A DNA stretch of 64,000 nt. It comes from Panorpa germanica. Its lineage: Eukaryota > Arthropoda > Insecta > Mecoptera > Panorpidae. A program made the translations under genes and the position numbers. Shown piece by piece: positions 49,575-60,020 of this stretch (within the stretch, counting starts at the first letter, position 1; the number at the start of each line of letters is the position of its first letter). The DNA lies in NCBI GenBank assembly GCA_963678705.1, contig OY783203.1, positions 27,696,535 to 27,760,534 of the forward strand, given 5' to 3'. Under the pieces are notes generated by a model. The model saw nothing but the letters and a program-made list of their open reading frames with translations, made no database searches and was not told the origin of the DNA.

Positions 49575-49728
49575 CAGTGCCGGATTTAGAGGTGTGGAGG
49601 CCCCTCATTATTTTTCGAATAAATGAAACATTTCTTTTTCGTCAAGTCTTTCAAAAATTTAGTGCTTTAATCTCTATTGTGGAGGCCCCTTTCATAGCCC
49701 CACCTGCCCTCCCTCAGATCTGGGCGTG
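49575..49728. mobile_element. hAT-type MITE, 154 bp
   Basis: The left terminus is CAGTGCCGGATTTAGAGGTG and the right, reversed, CACGCCCAGATCTGAGGGAG, with 'GTGGAGGCCCC' twice inside. Flanks CTTCGAAT (49567-49574) and ATTCGAAT (49729-49736) agree at seven of eight bases, so an 8-bp hAT duplication with one change. Non-coding. Confidence 0.8.
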
Positions 49729-49929
49729 ATTCGAATAGAAATTGGTGATATAATAACATAAGTCTATGAGAATATTATGCTTTGTGTGTTGATCGATATC
49801 ATACTCCATGCATAAGGCTAAAAACCATATAATTAAGCAATAAAATATAACATTATAAAGTTGGCCTGGAACATAAAACGCAACTTCTATATGATTATAC
49901 TTGGCATACAAGCAATTAACAAGTATAGC

Positions 49930-50014
49930 GCTGGTCTGGAAATCGAATTTGAAAACATCAGCCTGGTATCATTACCTCAACGCCTTCGAACACTATCGAA
50001 CACTGTGCTGTTAG
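49930..50014 (-). repeat. SINE head, minus strand, diverged
   Basis: In reverse it reads 'CTAACAGCACAGTGTTCGAT', a decayed head, a degenerate box B 'AAATTCGATTTCCAG', and 'ACCAGCGCTATA'. The body is gone. Confidence 0.6.
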
Positions 50015-50094
50015 AGACAGATTGATCATGTATTATTCATATTGAAAAGTATGCTCTTCTGTTAAATATAAATTCAAGCAAGCACACGCAGGGC

Positions 50095-50132
50095 TACCAC
50101 CACGAGCACCACAAGCACCACAAGCACGACGC
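50095..50132 (+). repeat. Short CACAAGCAC-type tandem
   Basis: 'ACCACCACGAGCACCACAAG' continues as CACCACAAGCACGACG, a 9-base period repeat of about four imperfect units. Confidence 0.75.
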
Positions 50133-52063
50133 ATATACAAAAAAGAGTTATTTCAAGTAGCTTAATAATTTATTTATTCTAATTTTATATTAAAAATAAA
50201 ATAGTACAAAAATATCATTTTTTATAGTACTAACACTTACAATATCGTCTGTTATTTTTAAAGATCTAGTAAAAAAAATAACGGAAATTGTACTAGTATT
50301 TTGTGCAATTAGTCATGAATCAATAAAAGGTCGATTTATTATTAAAGAATAGGAACTGTAAGGATGGTCGCATGGGACATGGCACAACGACATAGGGTCT
50401 AAAATTACACATAGAACTGGAATAGTATATGTATATACAATGTACAAGTATATAGTCCATAAAAAAACAAATATGCTTCATTTAACTATAACCAATCTGG
50501 TCCTTATATGAATATTAAATGGAGTTGATTTTTAAAGGCATTTTCTTTATTCCACAAAAAATATTTTTATTCTGATTTAGAGATATATTTATTTTTTCAA
50601 TGTTTTTATTTTTTATTTTATTAATGAATCTACATAATTTGTTTTAGATAATTCAGTTATATAATAGAACGTTTAGAATTTAGAGTCTAGAATCTATGTT
50701 ATGTAAATTGAAGTCAATTAGATACAATACCATAATTTATTAATTTAATGTTACAATAAGTACTATAAGAATTATATTGACAAAAATAATAATGTGTTCT
50801 AAATAATTATAAAGTGTGAAGTATTCAATTATATTTAAAAATAAGAAAATAATAATTTAAAACATTATTGTTTTAGGAACAAAGCGAGAAAGACGTTGCA
50901 TAAAAAATGGTCAAAGTCAAAAATGAATTTTTTAAAGAGAGGTCGCTTAAATAAGGAGAAATATAATTGTTACTAAATGAAACTGAATTCGTTGTTAGTT
51001 ACTTCTTTGCTCTGTTGTTATTGCTTTATTCCATTTTTTATACTACTTCTATCATTGACGATAGTAAGATCTCATATATTCTGTAAAATACCGCACCTAA
51101 CGCCAGTTCCCTTTGGTTTTTTTTATATTGCTCCGCACGGAAAATTAAACTTTTTTACAAAATTATCTTTTTTTTTTACAAATATTTAATATGTTTTATA
51201 CTGCATGTGACGTGACTTATACTACTCTCTCCCCTTGTCACATCTTGTTACAATTTCTAGAACTCTCCCCCTTTTGTGTGTGTCGTAATTTATGAATGAC
51301 TCCATATTTTCTTTACACTTTTGCCTAAAATCTTACTAAATTGAATGTGCACTGCAAAAAAACGTCTCTTTGTTAGACTACTAGAGTAGTCTGCACTGCG
51401 AAAAAAAATAACGCGAAATAAATCCGTAATTTTGTAATACATTGAATCCTGTAAATGTACACGGACTAAAGTATTTTCTCGACCAATATATAGAAGTTAT
51501 CATTTTCCAAACGAAAAAGTAGTATGTTTATAAATAAATACTGCATATGCTATTGAATATAACTCAAATAAATATTATTGATTTTGTACTCAGTTTTAGA
51601 CATCAGCTTGATCGGATGTTGCAGGATAAGCTACGATAGTTGTTATTTCCATATTACAGATCTGCAGTTGACAGTATTCTGTTAGTATGGTCTCACTGGT
51701 CCATGATGAACATTATGGGAAATTTATAATTTGAAAAATAATATTAGATGTCTGTTATGCTTACGTAACATATCCATTACATAAACGTTTTCTCTCAGAT
51801 CACAAAGGCCTTTCCTATTTCGTAACTTTTTAAGCAACTCTCTTGAACATTAGATGATTCTTTAAAGGACTATTTTGAACAAAATTATATAGTTTAATAA
51901 ATAAAATAAATTAATAGTTTTAATACCTTAGACCGGGAATTAGTTAACATAGTTTTATTAGATAAATGTATATTATTAAAATAGGAATATGTTTATTAAA
52001 ATCGTATGTGTAGAATGTAGATTTATCATTTATTTTTATGTTTTACTCATTTGATAAAACCAT
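50133..52063. other. AT-rich stretch with a dispersed-repeat piece
   Basis: At 51210-51312 'CTCTCCCCTTGTCACATCTTG' ... 'TTTTGTGTGTGTCGTAATTTATGAATGACTCC' (parts shown) resembles the end of the repeat at 31960-32232. A 70-codon plus-strand frame at 50977-51189 is Leu/Phe-rich and unrecognised. Confidence 0.4.
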
Positions 52064-52066
52064 TAA

Positions 52067-52632
52067 GGCCCGGTTTTATGGTTCGTCTTACTACCGAACT
52101 AAATAGCTAACTCCCGAATTAAACTAAAAATGTGTTTTATCATCAAGGATTAACGCTAACTCGGAACTAAAATCGCGGAGTAAGATATCCCGTCATAAAT
52201 CAAGGTTTAAATATTTAACCCTGTGTGCAACAGAGATAAAATATCATGCTATCTCAGCCAGTTTAGCTATCATTATTATAATATTTTAGGTTATAATATT
52301 AAATTATTGTTTATTATGAATTTTGTGAGTGACCATAATCAATTATCAATAACAGATGATGAGGAAGATCAGCTATTATACAAATATAGTACTAAGTTGA
52401 GAAATCCGTCATTTTTAAAATGTTTTAAAACAATAATTAAACTGAACCTTGCATTCCCATGGGTTTACAACTGTAAACAAATATTCGAATTTCATAAAAT
52501 ATGGTTTACGTCTCTACTAACTAACACGGGATTAAATTTGGATGATAAAACGCGATACAAAAATAAGTACCGAACTAAACTAACTCCGGGTTTCATAACC
52601 CCGAAGTAAATAAAAAACCATAAAACCTGCCC
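52067..52632 (+). mobile_element. Harbinger-type TIR element, 566 bp, with a 128-codon frame
   Basis: TAA at 52064-52066 and 52633-52635. The TIRs are GGCCCGGTTTTATGG and, reversed, GGGCAGGTTTTATGG. Subterminal repeats 'CCGAACTAAA' and 'CTAACTC' occur several times at both ends. An open frame of 128 codons (52223-52609, +) fills much of the interior; a second start at codon 32 (MNFVSDHNQLSITDDEEDQL) follows a short hydrophobic lead. The acidic run then 'KLRNPSFLKCFKTI' could be a remnant of an element protein, but no DDE triad, HTH or Myb motif is visible. Non-autonomous as it stands. Confidence 0.82.
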
Positions 52633-52645
52633 TAAGAAAAGTTCA

Positions 52646-52746
52646 TTTATTTAACGTCGGTTTTTTCCAATGCTAAAAATCTGATCACCGACGTCTTCCT
52701 ATCATGCTGTCAGTTCTTATAATGTCGCAGCCTCATAATATGAACG
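52646..52746 (-). repeat. SINE 3' part, minus strand
   Basis: In reverse, 'CATATTATGAGGCTGCGACA' then 'GGAAGACGTCGGTGATCAGA', and the 'CCGACGTTAAATAA' end. It lies head-to-head with the copy at 52783. Confidence 0.7.
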
Positions 52747-52782
52747 CAATTTAACTTTGGTAATAATCAATTTCAAAAAATT

Positions 52783-52931
52783 TAGCGGTGGATCGGGGAT
52801 GCTTGGCACCAGACTGCTGCAACTTCGTATTCGATCGTGTTCGATATGTGTTCACATAATCATAAACTCATTAGGCAGCGTTAAAATTACCAACAGCCCG
52901 AATTAAGCCGAAGTTAAATAAATAAATACAA
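52783..52931 (+). repeat. SINE, decayed copy
   Basis: 'GACTGCTGCAACTTCGTATTCGATCG' (box B region), 'CATTAGGCAG', 'AAATTACCAACAG', 'AAGCCGAAGTTAAATAAATA'. The two facing SINEs could form a hairpin in a transcript. Confidence 0.65.
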
Positions 52932-53735
52932 ATTCACAAACTTTCCTGAGGTTACTCTTTGCAATCAATTCCCCTATGGACCGATAAAATTTTAATGATC
53001 AATTATATTTCAACTATAATTAACGACGTTGGATACATAGCTCGGACTTCAGGTTTAATTAGTTTAGAATAATATTTCAATGTATCTCCTTATTTAGAAA
53101 CAACATTTTCTGTCAATGAAACTGGCGCAATTTTCGTGTAACTGATGGAGTAACAGAGACTGATGTATATTTTTGATAAAAATTGATACAACGAATTATT
53201 AATTATAGGTTTTTCATAATTGCGCTATTTAGTTGTCTTTAGGTGATCATCAGTACACACACAGAATTTGTTTTTAGGGGCGGTGGGGTAACAAGCCTAT
53301 CAATAAAGAAGCCTTGCTATGAAAAGCAAGATTAAACAAAAAATACTAATTCTAATATAAGAAACTAACCTAGAAAAATCGACCCAAACGTTTTTTGTTC
53401 CATTCAAATAGAAACAAGAACTTTACAAAAAGCTATATCATAGATTTATCTCTCATGTCGCTTGAATTATGTCAATTAAGTGTTCTAACATACAAGGAGG
53501 TGGTGGAAATAGGCAACTGAGGGGGAGACAGGCACTCCTTACTCCTTGTACTATTTATGACGTCAAATGACGCCACTTTTGAACTCTGTAAATGCGGGGG
53601 AGAATATTAAATTAATTTTGTCGGTCACTTTATTTGTTTATGTAGTATATATATACATTTATATTGTATAGAGTGGATATCAATGCTTCTAAATCTTTTA
53701 CATATAAAACAGAATTTAATGTAGATGCAGATAGA
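52932..53735. other. AT-rich stretch without a recognised gene
   Basis: One slightly GC-richer patch at 53495-53600 ('GGAGGTGGTGG', 'GACGTCAAATGACGCC') has no clear assignment. Confidence 0.4.
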
Positions 53736-53870
53736 TGCAGAATGTTAGTAAGTTTAGTTTTAAGGTTGAATTGTTAAGATAGGAATGAAATGTAACAAGA
53801 AATAGAATACGGTAGATTGTAAAGCCGAAGCACACAATTAACAATAATAAATAAGAATTTAATGTGTACT
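53736..53870 (+). repeat. Dispersed repeat tail, second copy
   Basis: 'TAGTTTTAAGGTTGAATTG' to 'TAGATTGTAAAGCCGAAGCA' and 'CAATTAACAATAATAAATAA' aligns with 8380-8480. A shared 3' end with an AATAAA signal suggests a retroelement tail. Family unknown. Confidence 0.45.
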
Positions 53871-53873
53871 TTA

Positions 53874-53996
53874 TGACGACAATAAAACAAGAACAAAAAC
53901 TGAACAAAAACACGAATGTTTTGTAAAAACTGAACAGTTCAAAACAGAACAAAACAAAACGGTTTTCAAATATGTCTCTTCGGTGTAAAACCGTCA
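53874..53996 (+). mobile_element. Short relative of MITE-1
   Basis: The right end GGTGTAAAACCGTCA before TAA (53997-53999) resembles MITE-1, as do 'AACTGAACAGTTCAAAACAG' and 'ACAAAAACACGAATG' (the reverse of the MITE-1 right half). About 123 bp, much shorter than the other copies. The left boundary is uncertain. Confidence 0.55.
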
Positions 53997-54467
53997 TAAG
54001 AAAAACGGCGACCGTGTGATTAAAGTGTATTTTAACGTTAGTATTTTCAGAATAATTTAGTAACACACATTGAGAAGCACTGAACAGAAATTAGTAAAGT
54101 GACTATCATATACTTGTACAGTGTGGTATGAACTTGAATTTTATTACGTCAAAGTTTGTGCGTTGATTAACAAAGAACTAATTTAAACAAATCTATGAGA
54201 TGAGTTAAGAATTTAACAAATTAAACAAAATGTAGGTGTAGAATGTTAATGGTATGTCAACAACTGCATCATAATTAGTAACAGTAACAGTCATGTGGTT
54301 CCTTATGTTTTGCGCAAAACGAAATTATTTTGTTTGTTTTTACTCTAACTTGGAGCAGTGTTCATAACCGAATCGATTTATATGAGTGAAACATTTTACC
54401 AATTACTTTTAAACAGTATTCCTGAACAATAATAACAATCTTAATCTTAATATAGTTAAATTACGTG

Positions 54468-54768
54468 TCACGTTGTATGTCCGCGATGGACTCCTAAACT
54501 ACTTAACCGATTTTAATCAAATTTGTACACCGTGTGCAGTTTGATCCAACTTGAAAGATAGGATAGCTTATATCTCAATTTATGATTGCAATATTATCTT
54601 ATTGCAAATTATTTGTCTATTAATTATCTGTTAGCTCCAAACGATGACATCTGGCGACGATGATGGCGACATCTGTTGACTAGATTGAGTAAATATTCAA
54701 TAGATGGCGCTATGTAATGTAATATGACAAAAACGTTAGTCACAGCAACGCGTGGCCGGGACAGCTAG
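54468..54768 (+). mobile_element. Helitron-like non-autonomous element
   Basis: The 3' end 'GCGTGGCCGGGACAGCTAG' before T matches the usual Helitron ending (GC-rich hairpin then CTRR). The 5' part 'GTCCGCGATGGACTCCTAAA' and 'CTACTTAACCGATTTTAATC' is of a type found at Helitron starts in insects. As expected for a Helitron, there are no TIRs and no target duplication. The start at 54468 (TC) is approximate. No Rep/helicase is encoded. Confidence 0.55.
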
Positions 54769-54924
54769 TTAATAATAAAGAATTGAGGAATAGTCACAAA
54801 ACTCAGGACTACGGGCACAGGAACCGATATTTCATTTTCGTTTTCAACTAAAAATTGTGTTTTTGATTTTGTAAACTAAAATAAAACCTTGGTTAACAGT
54901 AAAATTAGTTTTTTGGAAGTCAAA

Positions 54925-55030
54925 TTTTAGATTAGATGTGACGTCACAAAGCTACCCACACTTGTCACGTCTTGTCACATTATGGTGACCCTTTGCGTGC
55001 GATATAATTATTGGATTGCTCTTTATCTCT
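54925..55030 (+). repeat. Weak copy of the dispersed repeat
   Basis: 'GATGTGACGTCACAAAG', 'ACTTGTCACGTCTTGTCACA' and 'TGCGTGCGATATAATTATTGGATTGCTC' (part) resemble the 51210-51312 piece and the end of 31960-32232. Confidence 0.35.
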
Positions 55031-55477
55031 AAACCCACTAGCGACAAAAGCTAAAATAACATTAGGTATTAAGTCATACTAGATACGATTTTACACCAGT
55101 GTACCCCAGCAAACTGGGGTATCTGCCACGGGTAAACAATAATTCATGGGGAAGCTAAATTCCGAAAGGTGTTAAAAAAAAACTTATTTTTAGTTTGTTA
55201 AAAAATATTTTTCTTGGCGACGTTTTGGAACTAACCTGCCAATATTTTTTCACCAATGAAAAAGCGAAAATTAAAGATTCTTTTTTTCGGAAAATTCGCA
55301 GTGTGTAGTGAGTAGAAGGGGTGCTAATATCAAGTTCTTGCCCTGGTTTGAAAAAATTGTACTACTACACATAATTAATGTGCTTTCTCCTGTGCTAATT
55401 AATAGGTCTTAATTATTGAATTTGTCCTCATGTTTATAATTTTGGTAAATATAATATAATTTAATATTTCTTAGCTT

Positions 55478-55595
55478 AGGCGCACACTGAAGATAACGAG
55501 ACTCTCTTCAGCAAAAAGATAAGGATGAAGGTTAGTCAAACGAAAACAACGTTAACAAGTTTGTTTAAAGACAGTCTTATTACAAGTGTGTGCGT
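55478..55595. mobile_element. Putative small MITE in the Dll intron, next to the donor
   Basis: GGCGCACACT near the left edge faces AGTGTGTGCG at about 55587. The ends look like the MITE at 18251-18369 (GCGCACAC). A flanking duplication is not clear. It lies about 200 bases from the Dll exon, on the donor side. Confidence 0.35.
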
Positions 55596-55788
55596 TCCAA
55601 TATATTTACATGAACAGTAATGAATACGCAGACTGTGTACAGACAGGTAAATATAAAATAAATCCAAAAATTACCTATTCTATCTCTCCGATATGAATTA
55701 TTATGTATTCATATTTTAAAACACAATCACTTCTTATAAAATACAATATGTATTATATCTTAGGATGAAATAAAACAGTAATTAAAAA

Positions 55789-55794
55789 TCTTAC
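55789..55794 (-). other. Splice donor of the Dll homeobox exon
   Basis: On the minus strand the exon ends CAAACCCAG and the intron begins GTAAGA, a near-consensus donor. It falls exactly after homeodomain residue 44. Confidence 0.93.
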
Positions 55795-55973
55795 CTGGGT
55801 TTGCGTAAGGCCCAAACTAGCTGCTAGTTCTGCTCTTTCGGGTAGGGCAAGGTACTGAGTTCTTTGGAATCGACGATTCAGTTGTTGCAGTTGTAATGAT
55901 GAATATATAGTACGTGGTTTTCTCATCTTCTTTCCTTTACCATTGACTCGTAAACCGCCGTCTTCACATTTTT
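55795..55973 (-). CDS. Dll: Distal-less homeobox exon (first part of homeodomain)
   Basis: Dll is a nuclear homeodomain transcription factor that specifies distal appendages in insects. The exon is 179 nt: two bases finishing a split codon, then 59 codons from [20 protein letters not shown] to [31 protein letters not shown] is characteristic of Dll/Dlx. Homeodomain residue 1 is the M of MRKPR; R5, the helix 1 residues [10 protein letters not shown], and helix 2 [11 protein letters not shown] are all present. The exon stops at Q44, before helix 3 (VKIWFQN), the conserved Dll/Dlx intron position. The acceptor TTTTCTTTTAG and donor GTAAGA are good. The start is set by the acceptor; an ATG further upstream is intronic. 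The exon for residues 45-60 and the N-terminal exons were not found in the window, so both flanking introns are long. Identification is near certain; orthology within the order is untested. Confidence 0.97.
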
Positions 55974-55992
55974 CTAAAAGAAAACAAGTCAA
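55974..55992 (-). other. Splice acceptor and pyrimidine tract of the Dll exon
   Basis: On the minus strand, TTGACTTGTTTTCTTTTAG directly precedes the exon. The T/C tract and terminal AG fit a strong acceptor; the exon starts two bases into a codon (phase 1 intron). Confidence 0.9.
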
Positions 55993-56215
55993 CATAAATT
56001 ACTACCATTTTAACAACGTATACAAAATACCGAGTTTAGTATATACTGTATAACTACACATATATAAACCGTTTTAGTTAACAATAAAGTTATTTACTTC
56101 CAGAAATAATATTCTTAGAATATTGTTATTCTCTAAAGTACATATTGTTAAATAAATTTTGTATTTGATAACGCAGCGGTTGAGATTGTTAATGCTGTTA
56201 TTTGTTGTTACACTA

Positions 56216-56991
56216 CCCAGTAAACAATTTGGTGAAGTGCCCTATTTAGTGACGTTCGAGTCACTCGTACAATTCAATTCTAACACTTTACAAGTTCTTT
56301 ACCTGTCACAGATTTTGTGTAAGTTGTTAGAATTTTTTCATAATAATATTCTTTCTTTTTCCAACATCATTCATTAAGTAGCAGTTGTTTCTTTCTCACT
56401 AGGATATATATTTGTTTAATTCATTTTCATTCCAAAGTGAGAGAGAAACGAGATGCGGTTAGACAAGTAAAATATATTTTTCACCGTTACACTTGTATAC
56501 TTGTATAGTATTTCGTTCAGTACAGTATGTTTAAAGTATATGCTATCCTTTTTCAACAAATATTTCTTTAATGGTAAACGTTAAACCTAAAGCAGACCTG
56601 CCGATCGTGGATTTTTGAATCACCAAAACAATGTAAAAAACTAATATAACGAGTATTGTTGAAGATGAATAATATTCATTAAAAAAATCACGATCCGTAC
56701 TAAAGATTACATCTATTTATTTCTTCATTTAAATATTTATATTCTAAAAAGTAGAATTCCATTAAGTTTTATACCCCTGCCATCCCTGCTAGTGTCAAGT
56801 TTATAACTCCGGTCATAAATCATAAACCGACTCCGCTTTTAATTCAGCAGTGAACCGTCGTTGCGATCTCTGTAACTCATAAAAAGGGCCTTTCCTTTGA
56901 ACGACTGAATAGAAAACGAACACGTTCCAGACAAAAAACTCATGATATCTAATAGAAATTAAGTAGAATTTACTCCAAAATGTTTACTAGG
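56216..56991 (+). mobile_element. Family B TIR element, long form (776 bp)
   Basis: It begins CCCAGTAAACAATTTGGTGA, identical for about 40 bases to the 254-bp copies, and ends ACTCCAAAATGTTTACTAGG. TA stands on both sides (56214-56215, 56992-56993). The interior differs from the short copies. Part of it (about 56825-56925) recurs in reverse at about 60500-60590, so a long subfamily exists. No transposase frame is seen. It lies 243 bases upstream of the Dll exon acceptor. Confidence 0.8.
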
Positions 56992-58227
56992 TAATTAATT
57001 TTATGCAATATCACACCACTCAAGTTCGTAAGATGATATATAGATGGCAACACTATTGACAAATCCATATGATTTTTAGGTAGTACCAACCGTCAAATGA
57101 TATCTGAATTTCATGTGTTGATAAAGTAGTAGTTTTTAATTTGACAAGTGTTATTCGGACTCGATATTTTTTCTCTACATTTAATTTTTTTAAGATTCTT
57201 TTTCCAATGCTAGTCTTATAACCCACAACTTCTATCTATGAAAATATAAATTGTGAAACTTATTGCTCAATGTTTCAATGATTTTTTAAAATTGGAACAG
57301 GGCATCCATGGGCCATATTGAAGTATGGTCCTTCGCGGGCCGGATTGAAAAATAATATAATTAATTTATACATTTACAGATATAGTTAAATTACACTATA
57401 AAATCCTAGATCCACCATATTTTTCATACTTAGCTTGTCACCACATGAATCAATAACTATCAATAAAGGGCATAAAAAAGAACATCAATGGAATAGATGT
57501 AAAAGGAAAGCATGTTGAAATGACAGACTTATTAAAATTTTAGAAAAACCTCTATTCATTTCTTAAAATATAACTTTCTGCTAAAAAGACTGCTAAATAA
57601 TCAGGACAGATTTCAAATAAAAAATGTTTTACTAGTTCAAGTGAATAATTTTCCTAATGTTTCACAATCAGTAACACGTAGTTTGGACAGTCTTGAATTT
57701 AAGGAAGCACAGAATAGATTAATGTACACTTCCCATAAAGTTAGTTTTACTTCGTTTAATTATTGTTTAAAATTTTGTTTGAATAACTGTATATGATATA
57801 TTGATGGCTGTATCTTTAAAGTATCGCAACTTCGTAATTTTTTTAAAATTCGCCATAATATTTTAAGTAGACATTGTTTAGTTGTAAATCAACCTCCTTA
57901 AACTAAAAATATTAGTAATGGTCGAACACTTATTGATCCTCATATACATATAAGCAAATGCAGGACCTATAAATGCAAATGCAATACATATAACATATTG
58001 CAGATGTAGGACCTATTGTGCCTTATGTTAGCCCAACACGTCATAAAGTGTAATCTGCAGTTGATTGGTTTAACATATATTGACAATTGAAAATCGTATT
58101 GACGTCACATATATACGGCGGAGTTATACGAGTATGAGAAGATATACTATAAATGGAGTAAGAGAATTACATAACCCTTAAACAAACACAACCTTAAGTA
58201 CCGGCCACACCAGTACGACATTCATAA
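56992..58227. other. AT-rich stretch with old repeat traces
   Basis: 57025-57100 resembles 17494-17560 (GTTCGTAA.ATGA.A.ATA..T...AGTAC.AACC). 57298-57345 ('CATCCATGGGCCATATTG', 'CTTCGCGGGCCGGATTG') looks like hAT debris. No gene. Confidence 0.35.
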
Positions 58228-58390
58228 CTGCCTTTTCTTTTTAAATATTTATTTGAGTGGATCAACTTTCAACAGTTATTAGCACATAATTTACAGCTAA
58301 AAAAATTAAATTAGTTACATTACAAAAAAATTAAATTAGTTTTAAAAAGCAGTCTTTGCCAGATTTCAAATATTTGCCTATATTTCTCAA
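58228..58390 (-). repeat. LINE 3' end fragment, minus strand
   Basis: In reverse it ends GTTGATCCACTCAAATAAAT then ATTTAAAAAGAAAAG, matching 27340-27478. Upstream a decayed 'RQIFEIW' reading corresponds to the C-terminal frame at 37739-37945. Confidence 0.5.
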
Positions 58391-59736
58391 GCATATCTTG
58401 TCTGTGCGACGAGTACCTTTAGCATCGAAGAATAATATGCGATGTTTTTTTGAGTATACTTTATTTGTTGACCTTTTATGGTCCAAACCAATGCGACAAT
58501 CATATAGATATATAATATATTTAAAACTCTACGATGTATTCGGCTATTTTTATTATAAAATTGCCTGACCGACCACCCGTCGGTAAACGCACAATCCTTT
58601 GTAGAATAGAACGAAAACACTATTTGCGTTTGTATTATCGTACATGGTACAAGAGACTGAGGCTTGAAGTAATTAAATAAATGAAATTTTCTGTCTTTTG
58701 TGGACCAGACCCAAATGAATTATTCTCATTTTCATTACATAATTCATCAGTTTTTTCATAAGCATATAAAATGTGTGAATGAATACGTAGTACCTACCAT
58801 ATATGCCGTTGTATAAAGTTACATGTTATTTCGATTTGTACGTGTTATACAACCTCTTCCAACAAATGATGGGGTTGTATTAATGTGAACAAAACGCATT
58901 ACATTCATGTAATATTTAACTTAAACAAGACAAAGTAATATTTAATTTAAAAGGATCTTGTTGTATTATTCTGTAGCTATTTTAAAAGCATCCGCAATTC
59001 TTAAGATTTTGTAATAATAAAAGCGATATTCTTAAGAAGCTTTACGATTGTGTTAATGAGTAAGAAGACTTTTTAAAAAAAAAAAAGCTGAAATATAGGT
59101 CACAAAACGTATTGGATAACATTATAATGTCGTGACGTCAGTAACAGAAGTTTTAAAAGGAATGTACATAGCTTTTAATAAAATATTCAAATTCATTCAT
59201 ATTCAATCATAAATATAAATTAAGCTGCATTTTTAATAAAATATAATTATTTAAAAATGTCAATTATTGTATTTAACGATTAACATTTAATAATTCATAA
59301 ATGCAACGAAATAAAATATTACATGCAATACAAAATATTATTCTAAAAACATAAAAAGGAGACATAAAATTATAATAATTTACTATACAAATAAAATCAA
59401 TGTTTTAAAAATGAACATGTAAAAGTAAATATAAATTTTATTTTTTTATTATTTATTATAGTACAATAAAAAAAAAGTATAATGAATGTTTTTACAAAAA
59501 TAATTAACACACTGTTAACACATACAAATATAATTTGTATATGTGTGATATAAATATTGTATACAAGTATAACAGCAAAACAACCGACTACTTTTATGAT
59601 ATATGCTATCATGTTCAATTAACATTGTAAGTATTGAATAACACGAACTGAATATATAGTATAGTAGGAAGACTGAAGTCCCGTCCTAAGACAACGAGCT
59701 ATATCAAACAGGGTTGTACTCCAGCGGGGGCACATC
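58391..59736. other. AT-rich stretch without a recognised gene
   Basis: Short frames on both strands only; no paired repeats, no family likeness. Confidence 0.4.
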
Positions 59737-60020
59737 TGCGGGGCAACAAATGATTGCCCTTGTTTGTTTTTTTAGAGTTATCCGAGTAATTATTTTACCT
59801 GATCGGTTCCTCATAAGGTTTGCACAACTAAGGAAATATCATATAAGGCCCCGGTCAGGCCCCGAGCGTGTCTGATACGATCCTAATCGGGGTACGTATA
59901 AGGCTGTCCAACAAATGATATATTATATAAGATCCGAGTCGGGTAGTTCTGAAATTACCCTTAGTCAAGCTTATGCAACAAATTTATATTCCTTATTAGG
60001 CCTTATGAGGCATACCTGAC
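59737..60020 (+). repeat. Diverged tandem array, unit about 75-85 bases
   Basis: Units near 59737, 59811, 59897 and 59971 share 'ATAAGG', then 'CAACAAATGATATATT' or a variant, then 'TATAAGG.CC..GTC.GG'. Spacing between the better units is about 86 and 74. The block is GC-richer than its surroundings. The origin is unknown. Confidence 0.5.

Noticed and set aside
53716-54066. 116-codon minus-strand frame
   Set aside because: It runs across the MITE-1 relative and a repeat tail; the Phe/Leu-rich composition follows from AT-rich DNA.
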